64,000 nt of DNA. Origin: Lasiosphaeria ovina (taxonomy: Eukaryota > Ascomycota > Sordariomycetes > Sordariales > Lasiosphaeriaceae). The stretch spans positions 3,348,001 through 3,412,000 of the forward strand of contig JAULSN010000003.1 of the NCBI GenBank assembly GCA_033439765.1. Reading direction: 5' to 3'. Positions within the stretch are counted from its first letter, which is position 1; each line of letters opens with the position of its first letter. The position numbers were made by a program, and so were the translations under genes. Of this stretch, positions 34,307 to 45,321 are shown one piece after another. The notes under the pieces are model-generated. The model saw only the letters and a program-made list of their open reading frames with translations. It made no database searches and was not told where the DNA came from.

Positions 34307-35870
34307 TCACGTATACCACGTCGGCTCCGGGACCTCATCCAGCAGCAAAAACCTCCCAAGCTCGCGGTTCTTGTACGCAACAGGGTCGTGCAGGGTATGC
34401 GTGCGCAGGTCGCGCCAGAACCGGTCGAGCCCTGCCTTGGACGCCGTGGCCCGGGACCCGGCGACCTCGAACACGCCGGCCGCGACGCGCAGCCCCGTGT
34501 CCGTCGTGACGACTTTCGCGCTGGCCACCCACTCGGCGTACTCGCCGCGCTCGCGCGCTGTCAGCGATGCGCGGTTTTGGTGGGCGTCGGAGTATTGGCT
34601 GTACAGCTTGTCGGCTTCGAGGCCGGCCCGGTCGACGAGCGCTTCGGCCGCGCGCAGGTGCGCGAGGAAGTTGCCGTAGGTGGAGAGGATGTAGAACTCG
34701 TCGGTGGCTTTTTCTTTGTTCTGTTTGCGGGGGCGTGTCAGTTAGTTGGGTGGTCATGGGTAGGTTTCTTTGGGGTGTTAAGAGGGAGTGAGGCGGAATA
34801 TGGGACGGGAAGAGGGGTGATCGGTTGGGATACTTACATCGCCGCCGTACGGCCAGGCTCGCGTGTTGGCGACCGTGTACTTCGCCGCGGTGTCGAGGGC
34901 GCCCTGCGCGATGCCGAGGTAGAAGTTGACGAACACATTCTGGATTCTGCATTGTTTCGGGCTTGTTAAACCGGGAACAATTGAAAGAAAATACAGGTGT
35001 CTTGCGCTTCGTATGACGGCGGTGGGGACTCACGTGGGAAGCAGCAGCGAGCCGTAGTTGATGCCCAGCACAGCCGGGTCGGGCTTCTTGAGCTCCGGGT
35101 CCCAGCCGAGGGCGTCGGCCCAGGGCGCCGAGACGTCGTTGATGCTGACGCTGCCCGACTCGGTCAGCCGCAGGCCAATGTTGTCCCAGTTGTGCGCGAA
35201 GACGATGCCGGGCTGGACCGTGGGCACGACGGCGAAGATGTGCTCCTCGGGCCGGCCAACCACGGCACCCTCGAGCACCGTCAGGTCCGAGACCACGCCG
35301 CCCGTGTTGAAGTGCTTGGCGCCGTTGAACGTGAACCCGGCGTCGCCTAGCGTGATGGTCAGGTCGCTGTCGCGCGGGTTCACTGCGCCACCGACAAAAT
35401 AGTTGTTCGAGATGATAAGCTGCTGCAGCCGGTCCGCCTGCTCGGGCGAGCCGACCACGTTGGCGGTCCGCGACCAGAGCAGGTGGTAGCCGAGGATCAT
35501 GCCGGTGGACCTGTTGCAGAGTCAGTGGCAGAGAACTGCAGACAGGAATCCCAGCCATAGGTACGCACCCGTCCCCCTTGGCAACTTCACGGATGGCCTT
35601 GAACGCCACGCTCCAGGGCTGGTCGCCGCCGCCATACTGCTTTGGCCCCAGGATCTTGGTCAGCCCCGAGTGCTTGAGGAGGGCGACTTCGGCTCTGGGC
35701 GACTTGTTGGCCTTGTCGCGCTCTGCGGCGTCCTGTGCGAGAACGGCGGCCACGTCTCTGGCTCGCTGCAGCCAGCCCTCTTCGTCAGTCGGCAGAGCTG
35801 CCCACTTTGATTCATACTCTTGGTAGACGGCGGGGTCGCTGCTCGGGTGGTTGTTGCCGTCAGCCGCCAT
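34307..35870 (-). CDS. Acyl-CoA-dehydrogenase-fold flavoenzyme, DszC/SfnC-like (sulfur assimilation)
   Basis: Exons 35870-35569, 35510-35034, 34946-34838 and 34720-34307 total 1302 nt = 433 aa with consistent phases. The protein matches the DszC/SfnC branch of the acyl-CoA dehydrogenase superfamily. Visible are the N-terminal helical domain (LPTDEEGWLQRARDVAAVLAQDAAERDKANKSP), GDGSTGMILGYHLLWSR in the substrate region, the beta-domain pattern TFNGAKHFNTGG, a lid-like DNWDNIGLRLTESGS and the C-terminal four-helix bundle. Bacterial relatives are FMN-dependent monooxygenases or desulfurisation enzymes (dibenzothiophene, dimethylsulfide/sulfone pathways) rather than true dehydrogenases. It diverges from an SfnG-type monooxygenase gene 1.3 kb away, and that context supports a sulfur-scavenging role. 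No targeting peptide is evident. The start at 35870 is chosen because homology begins soon after. Confidence 0.87.
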
Positions 35871-37177
35871 GGTGGTGGGAGACAGGAAGCAGTGGGGGGA
35901 GTGCTCTCGGGGTGTCAAGGCGGTTAGACTATGGGAGGTTCTATGGTAGGGACGATCTGATGGGCCAGAGGTGGAGGTTTGCACGCCGTGAGGAACCATG
36001 GCCCTCTTATGTATACACTGGTGCTGCTCTGCGACGTACTGCTTCAACTCGGAATATCCAAAACTGGACTAAACCGACGCATTACCTTGTTCGGGCTACC
36101 TTTTTTTCTGCTTTGCTCCTCCACTGGCCTACTCGATCATTGTAATTGAACGGTCCGCTTCCATTCTTCCTCATTGGCCCTCGTCCCTCTCGTCCCAGAC
36201 GAAAAGGGTAAGACAGAAAGCCAGACTTGATGGGACCTACCTAGTTCTAGGCCAAAAGAAGAACGAGTAAAACAGACAAGGAAAGGTCGGAACGCAAGGC
36301 AGTCCAAAGACAGTGCTACCCTGGCCTAGTTCAAATCCGATTCTCTCGAGACCAGAGGGCACGCGTGTGGCGTCTTGGGCTCTCTGCACGTCGATTGCGA
36401 ACATGGACGCCATGATTCCGTTACCATCGTCCTCACGCGCCAGTTCCCGCGGCAATCCGCCCTGCGGCGCGCTAAGGACACGACGGCTGATCCTTGGCGT
36501 CCGCGAGAACGTGACCGCAGAGCCCACAAAGCCGACGATTTTGTCCAGTCGCAGTGCTCTGCATGGTGCTCAAGTTGCCTGTTCGGAGTGTGGCATATCG
36601 ATGGCGGGATTGGCAGAGAGCAGCATGGTGGACGGTGGACGGTGGTTGGCGGGGTCGTCGAGGTGCATCGATTGCGCAAGAGTTGGCTGGGATGGTCAAT
36701 ATTTTGGCCCGAGTCGCCAAGAGATGGGAATGTCTTGGACAGTATCTGATGTCTAGGAACTAATAACCCCTCACTGCTACCACCACCCCGGCTCAGTTCT
36801 CCGCAACGCCCGCTGCAGATCAACGGATGCAAATGCCCTCACGCGCCAAGGGCACGTCTCGCATCTCGCAAGCCTATACGGCACCCACTTGGCCGAGCAC
36901 AAGTGTGGATGGCACCATACTGCTTCACAATGGCGGAACCAAGTAGTCCTGCTGCGCTGTTGCCGGACGTGGATAGCCACAAGGGGCTCGAGTCCTGATT
37001 GTTTTGGTATTTAACAACCTGAGTGGTTCAGCTTCCAGCACCTATCTGGCTGGCTGGCTATCTCAAAGTGAGCATATGGACTGACTGATAAAGACTTTGT
37101 TAGGTTACACATCAGAGACTACCTTGATCAAGGTGCAATAATTACCAACACTTACCTATCTTACCCACTCGTGCAAC
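35871..37177. promoter_or_regulatory. Shared divergent promoter of the sulfone-metabolism gene pair
   Basis: 1.3 kb between the divergent start codons of the DszC/SfnC-like and SfnG-like genes. An open frame on the minus strand (36527-36237) has moderately protein-like composition but no upstream start or recognisable domain and is not called. Co-expression of the two flanking genes from this region is an inference. Confidence 0.45.
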
Positions 37178-38513
37178 ATGGCGGATGCAGCGCGGCTCAA
37201 CAGCGACCCGGACAGGCTCTTGTTTGCGTGAGTACTTACTGGCGCTAGCCCAGTTCCCCTTACCCACACACCCCAGGCAACGACTCTTGCTGTTTCGGGG
37301 CTAAGCTTCCCGGTCTCATCCCATCCCTCCCCAGTCGCAGACCAACTTGCGCCCGGCCAGCTGCTAACACGGGTCGGGACCAAGCTACTGGGTACCCAAC
37401 GTCTCTGGCGGGCTGGTGATCAGCAAGATCGCGCAGCGGACGAACTGGGACCTGGCGTCGAACCTGCGATACGCTGCAGCGGCCGAGCGGAGCGGGTTCG
37501 AGTACGCGCTGACACAGATCCGCTTCACGGCGTCGTACGGGGCGGCGAACCAGCACGAGTCCGTGTCCTTCTCGCAGGCGCTTCTGCAGGGGACGACGAC
37601 CCTGAAAGTGATCGCGGCGATCCTGCCGGGGCCGTGGAACCCGGCCGTGGCCGCCAAGCAGCTGGCCAGCATCGACCACTACTCGGGGGGCCGCGTCGCC
37701 GTCAACATTGTCAGCGGGTGGTTCAAAGGCGAGTTCACGGCCATCGGCGAGTGGTGGCTCGATCACGCGGAGCGCTACCGGCGGTCCAACGAGTTCATCC
37801 GCTGCCTGCGGGGTATCTGGACGGCGCCGGACGACGGCGACGGCTTCACGTTCGCCGGCGACTTCTACCGCTTCCGCAACTACCGCCTCAGCCCCAAGCC
37901 GGTGCAGCAGCCGCACCCGGAGATCTTCCAGGGCGGCAACAGCGACGACGCGCGGGCCAACGGTGCCGAGGTCAGCGACTGGTACTTCATGAACGGCAAC
38001 GACCTCGAGGGCTTCCGGGCGCAGATCGCCGACGTGAAGGCGCGGGCGGCGCGGGTGGGCCGCGAGGCGCACGTGCGGTTCGCCGTCAACGGTTTCGTGA
38101 TTGTGCGCGAGACCGAGGCTGAGGCGGTGCGCGTGCTGCAGGAGATCCAGGGCAAGGCGGACGCGGACGCCGTGGCGGCGTTCGCAAGCGAGGTCAAGCA
38201 CGCGGGCGCCAGCACCAGCAACAAGACGGGCATGTGGGCGACGAGCACGTTCAACGACCTGGTGCAGTACAACGACGGGTTCAAGACGAAGCTGATCGGC
38301 ACGCGCGAGCAGGTCGCCGAGCGCATCGTGCTGCTCAAGAGCCTGGGCGTGAACCTGGTGCTGACGGCGTTCCTGCACTACGAGGACGAGATTGAGCAGT
38401 TTGGGCGCGAAGTGCTGCCGCTGGTGAGACAGCTCGAGGCCGAGGGGAGAGGCAAGGACGCCGCGCTCGAGATTGAGCGCACGGGAGACGTGTACCAGAA
38501 GCCGGCACCCTGA
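37178..38513 (+). CDS. sfnG: SfnG-type dimethylsulfone/alkanesulfonate FMN-dependent monooxygenase (luciferase-like)
   Basis: Exons 37178-37227 and 37385-38513 join (GTGAGT donor, GCTAAC branch site, AG acceptor, 157-bp intron) to 392 aa. This is close to the about 360 aa of bacterial SfnG. The short first exon supplies MADAARLNSDPDRLLFA and the join gives YWVPNVSGGLV, the typical SfnG start. Luciferase-like TIM-barrel motifs follow in order: QRTNWDLASNLRYAAAAE, QHESVSFSQAL, KVIAAILPGPWNP, HYSGGRVAVNIVSGW, EWWLDHAERYRRSNEFI, GGNSDDARA and TAFLHYEDEIEQFG. Members use reduced FMN from a partner reductase and O2 to cleave C-S bonds of dimethylsulfone or alkanesulfonates, releasing sulfinate/sulfite. 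No flavin reductase gene is in the window. Symbol given by family similarity; fungal naming is not settled. Confidence 0.9.
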
Positions 38514-38747
38514 GATAGGTCTAAGCCAGAGGAAATGCAAAAAAAAAAGCAAAGAGAGACAAGGTTAGCGACGGCTGTCCTAAGTGCCGACCAGGCGAGA
38601 AACCGTAAAGGCAAGCAACCTGCAAGCACGGACTGAACCTCGTAGCGACAGGATGCGCCGGCTTTCGGGCTCCACGGAGGGACAGGCATTAGCCTTTTCG
38701 GGGCGGGAGGGCAAAGCAAGCCGGGGTGTGCCTGCAACTGCAGGCCC

Positions 38748-40756
38748 TCACGCCGAGACTCCCTGCGCCGGCTCGTTGCCCACGAGCTCAATGTCGATGC
38801 TGATGGAGCTCTCCTCGGCCAGCGTCGGCGGCGGCGGCACCACCCACACGGACACGTCCGAGTCGTCGTCGCCGTTGTAAGCGCTGACGGCGAACTCAAA
38901 GTCCCACGCGGACGGGAGCAGGCCTGTCAGACGGTGGCTCCCTGCAGAAGCAGAGTCTGCAGACGCAGCGAACCGGCGGCCACAGCTGGCATGGTCCGGG
39001 CCTGCGTCGCAGAGCACCGGTGCAGGCGGTGGCGCCAGCTCTGACCCGGCGCCATGCGCGTTTGACGACAAAGCGGCGGCAGAGCTGCTGCTGGACCGCC
39101 GGCTCCTCGCCCAGACGCGGTACCCAGCCGCGGCGTCGTCGCCGAGCCACGCGAGGTCGACGGTCGTGGCGTCGACGACCACAGCGCGGACGCGCACCGG
39201 CGGATTGGGCGTCCCACAGCCAGGCGTCACGGACCGCGCGCCGGCCGGCAGGCCACCGCCGGCCTTGGTCCACGTGTCGACGGCGACAGCGTAGTGGTGG
39301 CCTTTGACGACGCCGTGCCCGGCGCCGATGACGACGGCAGTCGCGCGCACGCCGGCGGCGCTCGGGAACGCGCCGGGGACGTCGAGATCGAGCCAGAAGA
39401 CGCCGTACCGGTCGATCTCGTCGCCGCCGCTCTCGGGGGGAGGGTCCCAGGCGACGGCGAACCCGGCGGCCGTGGCGTGCGTGACGATGCGGGCCGGCCC
39501 CGGCAACGTCTGCGGGTTCGCGACGGCGCGCACAATGCCGCTCCACGCCGACGCCACGCGGTCCCCGGCGCGCGCACGCACGCGGTACTCCCACATCGTG
39601 CCTGTGACGCAGCGTGTCGTGTCGTGCCGGTTGCTGTGCGCAAAGTACTGCGCTGTCCATGCGCCGTCATCATCGTCGTCGTCACCATCTGGAGATGAAG
39701 ATGAGGACGACGACGAGGAAGAAGCGAGCCGCTCGCGCACGTCGTAGCCATATGCGCCGAACACGGGGTCCCAGGTCACGACGACGCCACAGGGCGACGG
39801 CGCCGCGCGCACGTTTGCCGGTTCCGGGACCGGGCGCGCGGGGACGTGCGGCGGGATGCGCAGGGCACGGCGGCCCAGGCCCAGGTCGTCGACCAGGGCG
39901 CGCGAAAACGCCTGCGCCAGCTCGTACTCGCCGAGCGCGTTGGGGTGGAGGCCGTCGTAGGCGCCCGCCGATGTCTCCTTGCCGCCTGTGTTGTGCGGCC
40001 CAGCGAGGTGGAGCGGTTAGCGTTCAGTTGCGAATGCATTGTTGCGTGGTGACGGATCGCACGGGGTTTGTGGTAGGTGGACTCACACGAATAATTCTCA
40101 CAAAATCGCACGAGCGCGACGGGGGATTCGGGGGTGCGCCATGTGGGAATGGCGCGTGCCAACAGGGTGTTGTACACGTTGGTGTTGGCGGGGAGGTCTT
40201 CTCGCCCCTCGACGGGGGTGCGGTGCGGAATGTCGGCAATTGCGAAGCCGAGGCCACCCGGATTGACGCTGGCGGCACGGGCGCGGTCGACCAAGCACTT
40301 GACGCTGGCGAGCGTATCCTCAGGTCCGCTCACACACCAACTCAGATCGTTGAATCCCAGCTGCACGAGGCACAGGTCTGGCTGGAAGGCAGCGACCTGT
40401 TCGGCGACCAGGTCCTTAGCCTGCGCGGCCTGGCGACCCCCCGCGGCGAAGTGGCACGAGTTGGCGTGGAAGGCGGCTGACACGCCGCTCGCGTACTCGC
40501 CGTTGGAGCGGAAGGGGCTTGGAGGCCACGCCGGTTCCGAGGGCAGCGGCGGCGGGCGCGGAGGTGACGGCTGCTCAGGCTGCTCGGTGCCCTGGAACGG
40601 GCCAACAAACACAAAACACACCTTCTCCGCGTGCAGCCACTCCCATATCCGGTATCGCCATGTCCAGTCGCCTTCGCGCCCCTGCGAAATGGAGTCGCCA
40701 ATGACCATGATCTTTAATGGCGGCCGATGCTCGACGTTCTCGTCTGATGGTGCCAT
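38748..40756 (-). CDS. SGNH/GDSL hydrolase with C-terminal fibronectin type III domains
   Basis: Exons 40756-40087 and 39985-38748 join in frame (GTGAGT donor, CAG acceptor, 101-bp intron) to 635 aa. Block I is VIGDSISQG (catalytic Ser22), block III is QLGFNDLSW, and block V is DGLHPN (Asp234, His237). All are present, with block V created across the intron. From about residue 270 the chain turns into two or three fibronectin-III-like beta domains (VVVTWDPVFGAYGYDVRE, WEYRVRARAG, AGFAVAWDPP, TTVDLAWLGDDAAAGYRVWAR), separated by Ser- and Asp-rich linkers. No signal peptide was seen, which is unusual for a presumed carbohydrate esterase. The likely activity is deacetylation or de-esterification of a polysaccharide or small ester. 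Convergent with the sfnG-like gene. Confidence 0.85.
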
Positions 40757-41603
40757 TGCGAATGCCGTGTCAAATGTCCACGGGATTGATTCACTTTGGC
40801 CGCGGTAACGGGGCTAGGAGGATGGTGTTGGCGGCACAAGTAGCTCAGCCTTGAACAGATTGCTCCAACATCAGCTGCTGTGGCGCCTTTTCGCATCATG
40901 AAACGACGGTTCCGTCAATCGCCCGAGTTCAAGTGGTGAGTGGAATCGGAGTGGGTGGTTGACACCGTGGTGGGGGAGTGGGGAACGGTCAGAGGCAGGG
41001 TTAGGGTTTCACGTGGGAGTCAAAGAAGAGTGGAACCACGGATATCGATTGCAATCTTCCAATCTACCATGTATCTGGTACCTAAAACAACAAAATGCTA
41101 GAAAGTTAGGAGTAACATTTACAGTTTATTAGCTAAAAGAAGCTCACTCGCCCAGGGGAAACAGCTGAGGAATTGCGGAGCAGTGGCTTTATCGCGTGCT
41201 GTCTCTCTTTAACTCACCCTGAGTCAAACTAAGGTATGGAGTAACGAATGCCCTTCTCTCACTGGTAATATGTTAAGGTAATTAGGTATTGTTAATGCGT
41301 GAAATGTCTAGTTACACGGATTCCATTCTGTGGTTGATGCTTTGGCTGTCTGATTGAAGGATGACGAATGACTTTGAGAGCAGGGAAGTGGATGTGGTGA
41401 ATGAAAAAATATTAGGAAGGGTAAGTGCAACGAGAAAAAAAAGGAAACGACAAATTAAAGCAGCCTCCAGCTTGGATATTCATGATGAGCCAATTGTAAT
41501 AGAATCCATCCGCTGAATCTGTCAAGCCAACGACCTGCTCCAGCCTCTGCGCCACTCGGTGAGATAATTCTAGCACATGGCTCTCATGGATCAAGATGCA
41601 AAT
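40757..41603. other. Intergenic, no gene seen
   Basis: AT-rich DNA between two minus-strand genes: promoter of the SGNH gene and 3' flank of the amidoligase-like gene. No coding sequence recognised. Confidence 0.45.
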
Positions 41604-43417
41604 CTATGTAAGTCTGGCTCGGCACCTCCTAAGTTTATCCAGCGCAGGGTCCCCATAGCTGTTCTCAAATGGACGTATCTGTTTGGCCGCTATGATCTCG
41701 TCCTGGGCCTGAATCGATTTGTTGGCTCTCCCAGTTGGTAAAGTTATTTCCACCCTGCTGTTTAAGAGACTCATTGTGTTTGGGTTTAGGGGCCGTATAT
41801 CGTTCTGCTTCACGAAGCTATCCCTCATGAATCTGTTTAGTCCGTCGACGCTGTTGCTGTACTCTCTCCTCAGATCCTTGAGGCTGAGGACGAACAGGGC
41901 GGACGGAACGAAAGTGGCCGCAAAGTCCAAGGCCCTGAGGAGGTCATCGGAAGATGTGCAGGAATTTCCCAAGTGAAACACGATGACGGAGGGTTCGGAG
42001 TCGTTGAGGTCGCTGGGTTCGCGGGTGCGGAGACGCTGGAGGTCCCACCGGAAGTACCGTGGCGGCGGGGGCGGGACGCCCTGCGGAGGGGCCGGGGGAC
42101 GTGGGTTCATCAGCTCAATCAACTGGTCCAACGAGCCGCAATCCTTAATAAGGTCCATGAACGCATCTAGGGTCCTAGGCGTCCTGGTTTTAGATGGCGC
42201 CGTCAGCCAGATTTCGTATCCGCTCTGTGACAAGGGGCTGGTTTTCGTGTCCATGCCCCTGGTCAAGGCTGCCTCCAGCGCGAGCTCGAAGTATACTATA
42301 GCCTGAGCAAGGACCTTCACATGCGACAGGGTCACGTCCCCGACCACCGATAACAGGACGCGGGTGTCGAAATTGTCGTCACTGGGGTCTTTGATCATCG
42401 CGTAGTTGTTGTTAAGGAACCCAAACATGTTGCTGACTGTGGCGTCTACGTCTTTGGGGTTTGCCGGGACATCTTCCCCCGAGGAATTTGCCGCTTTTTC
42501 ATCCGGCCTATGGGCTTTTCTTGTGCCGACCACCTCCACGGAGACGATTTGATCAGGCAACCAGCGGAAAACGGGCGATACTAGCTTTATGATGTCTGGC
42601 GAGAGAAGCATATCATGTCAGCGGATACGGACTATCAACACTCGAGGGACAAACACATTTCGGCTAGACCTGGGCACTTACATGGCTTGGATTTTGTGAG
42701 TGAAACTGAAAGCGCAGGGTGGATCGACCACTTGGAAACTGGTACCGAGGCCCCTTGAAGCGGATTGGCGAGGTTTACCAACGGCGGGGTGGGCTTTGAA
42801 CATAAGGCTTGAACGAAGGTTTCGAAAGATTCGGGGACACGCTCATTTATCTCCTGGTTTTGATTAGATAGTGGCTGCGCTCCCAATTTAGAACCTGTTG
42901 CTTCTGTCACGCCAGGGACCGAACGTGGATTTCGGGGTTGTTGCGGGTTCTGCCGTTGGCCACGAGGAGCCGTCTCGTGTCGTTGTTGCAGACCAGATGG
43001 TTTGTCTACCGTAGGGGGCTGTTCGTCCAATCGTATCCACGTTTCCAAGACAACAGCCCCAATATGGAGCAACGGCAGCGCTAAGGCTGTCAACCCCTCT
43101 TCTTCTTCATCCTCGTCATCCGGCCGGGGCAGAGCCTTTCCCCGAAGCGGGCCACCTGCGCCTGGCAAAGTTGACCTAGAAACAAGGTCCTCCTTTCTGG
43201 TCTGCTGCGGCTGTGGTCTCAGGTTGCCTCTCTCCTCGTCGACTCTCGGCGGGACTTGCCTGGTAGGGGGACCAGCCCTGCCCAGTTTCTCCCTCTCTTC
43301 TTTCTCCCTGGCTGCTTTCTCCTTCGTTTCTCTCTCCCTGGCTTCTCTCTCGTCTTTTGCTTTCTGCTCACTTGCGATCTCCCCTTGGACGTTTGGCGCT
43401 GAGCACGCGGATCCCAT
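41604..43417 (-). CDS. Putative amidoligase-like protein with N-myristoylation signal, catalytic motif eroded
   Basis: Exons 43417-42682 and 42595-41604 (GTAAGT donor, CAG acceptor) total 1728 nt = 575 aa. The ATG at 43417 gives MGSACSAPN, a good N-myristoylation site with an adjacent Cys for palmitoylation. A charged coiled coil of Glu/Arg/Lys repeats follows (about 15-50), then a disordered Pro/Gln-rich region. The C-terminal half has the layout of fungal amidoligases (ATP-grasp/glutamine-synthetase-like fold): PYIIKLVSPVFRW at the exon join, VKVLAQAIVYFE, and SVIVFHLGNSCTSSDDLLRALDFAATFV in place of the usual VEFRRPPG block. The His-Val-His motif expected before the YFE helix is replaced by RVLLSVVGD, so catalysis is doubtful. 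Family assignment is from remembered patterns and is only moderately sure. Confidence 0.6.
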
Positions 43418-45321
43418 GATGAACAGCACCGAGGCAGTCGGTCTCTCACACAAAGTGGCTCGAAAAATCCAAGTGTGGATGTGCAAGATCCTCGTCGGAG
43501 CCTGGGACGACAGGCGAAGGGGAGGATCAAGTGGTGCAAAAAGTCGAGTTTGGTTTGCTGGGACAGTTGAGGACTCGCTGTGCTGATATACGCCCGACTT
43601 GGGTGGTAGGCCACTGTTGGCAGGATTTCGGTTGGGTGCGCCGCGCCACTGGCGAGCCTGCGCCGTTCTTTCGTGCCACCATCAGGCCCATTCGCCGGCC
43701 TAGCCGGGTCCGACCCGCTCGCCCGGATGCGTTGATGAAACAAGAAACCAACAGGGAAATGTTCTGTGGGCTAGGTTGCTGGCAGACCACTGCCTACTGT
43801 AAATCCGGGGCGCTGCTGTTTGTTCGTGTTGGTGCGCAGCGTCCTGGCACTCGGCTGCCAGGCCCCGGAGCCCGGGGCCGTGTCGGTTCTCGAGCTCGGA
43901 CTTGGAAAACCCCCGAGCGGACTTGGTCGCAGTGGCCCCTGACGACAGAGATGACTCTGTTATAAGGATGCTTTAAATCGCTTCATCCTCAGCGCCCATC
44001 AAGAAGTCTTCCTGTGAGGCACATCCATTTCACAAGGCAGTGATGGCGTGCATTCGTCGCCGGCAGTAGCATCCATTCACGATCACATAACGAGGCACCG
44101 ATTGCCTCCAACCCCGCGATTGAGATGATACCAGGGGTCGATGGCAGCAGGCGACCCGGCCAATCCAGTCAGGTACATACGCCGCAAAATATCCACTGGA
44201 TAGGGATTCGTTTCCATGTCATCCATGGCAGTCACCTGTGAGCATGACTGTTCATCGACTGGGTGTGATGCGGCAGGCGCGATCACTGATTAGGGCAGGT
44301 TGGCTGTGCTGTGCTCTCTGTGCTCTCCACTGTGGGCGTCCACGAGCTCCAGTGTCCCACCGGCGTCAGCATCCGTGCGTCTTCTGTAACTCCCGTCTCG
44401 GCGCCATAAGCCCTCGCCGCTCATGGACGTCTCGTATGTGCAACAACATAAGCATTCCTGCGCTTACCTGAGCTTGTTCATCATCTGAATTATCTCCTCT
44501 CGGTGTCCTGCCCTTTTACTGGTCTGCCATACTCGACAATGCGCCAAATTAGTCGGGTGTGTCAGGCCGCCCAGGGGCCGCCGCCGCCGCGAGGAACTGC
44601 ACTGTCGCGCACACAAAACAGCGTGAGGAGCTCCTTCCTTTCGCCATCCCATCAATGGAAGAACTTCCGGCGCTCGGCACCGAAAAACCTGTCGTGGCAG
44701 TTCGAGCAAATGATCCAATTGCCGATAAGCCGGTTATGAACGAAGAAAGCAGGAGGCCTTCGTGGCTCGATGCTGACAGGTGCCGAGGACCTCCATGTGG
44801 AAACTCCAGGGGATGGGAACGCGGCCGGACGGCGGGCAAGGCCGGCCATGGATGCAATAAAGTGCTAACCAGGGGCATTTACGGCGCGGCGTCGCACGGC
44901 GGTCGCCTGCAATTTCATCAGTCAGCAGCCCGCGCACCTGCACTGCTTACCGGCTCTGCCCAGCCGGCACAGCACCCAAAAGGGCTGCGAATGCTGCGTG
45001 CCATTGGGTCACCATCCTTAGATGAAATGAGACTCCTGCAAGCTGGATGACCATGGCGCACGCTACAGAAGGGGTGGATGCGTCTTACACACCAAGATAA
45101 ACTTTCTTGTCTTGGGGGCAATGTGTCGTTCCTCCTCGTCAAATACATAGGCGAGGATGTTGTTGTGTCGCCGTGTTTTTGTCCTTTTGGTCTGGCGATA
45201 GCATCACGCGCCTGATTTGGTCCCCCGTCGCTCCTTTTTTCGCGCCCACACGTCCCTCGGGACAGCCACACTCCTTCCTTTTTGCGGATTTTGCCGTAGA
45301 CACTCATTTATCTTGCTCGCA
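43418..45321. promoter_or_regulatory. Divergent intergenic region, amidoligase-like / GPI-protein genes
   Basis: 1.9 kb. A GC-rich palindrome-like stretch (CCCCGGAGCCCGGGG) is at about 43863-43877. Overlapping open frames at 44464-45050 on both strands contain a CSNC string but no domain. No gene called. Confidence 0.4.

Noticed and set aside
36237..36527. Minus-strand 96-codon frame in the sfn-type divergent promoter
   Set aside because: Composition is somewhat protein-like, but no upstream start, no domain and no supporting splice signals could be found.
37260..38552. 430-codon open frame on the minus strand
   Set aside because: Lies opposite the SfnG-like gene, whose motifs are unmistakable. 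Arg/Val/Ala/Leu-rich composition is that of an antisense shadow of GC-rich coding DNA.
44464..45050. Overlapping frames with a CSNC (zinc-like) string on the minus strand
   Set aside because: A single CxxC string with stops nearby is not enough to call a gene; likely chance in promoter DNA.
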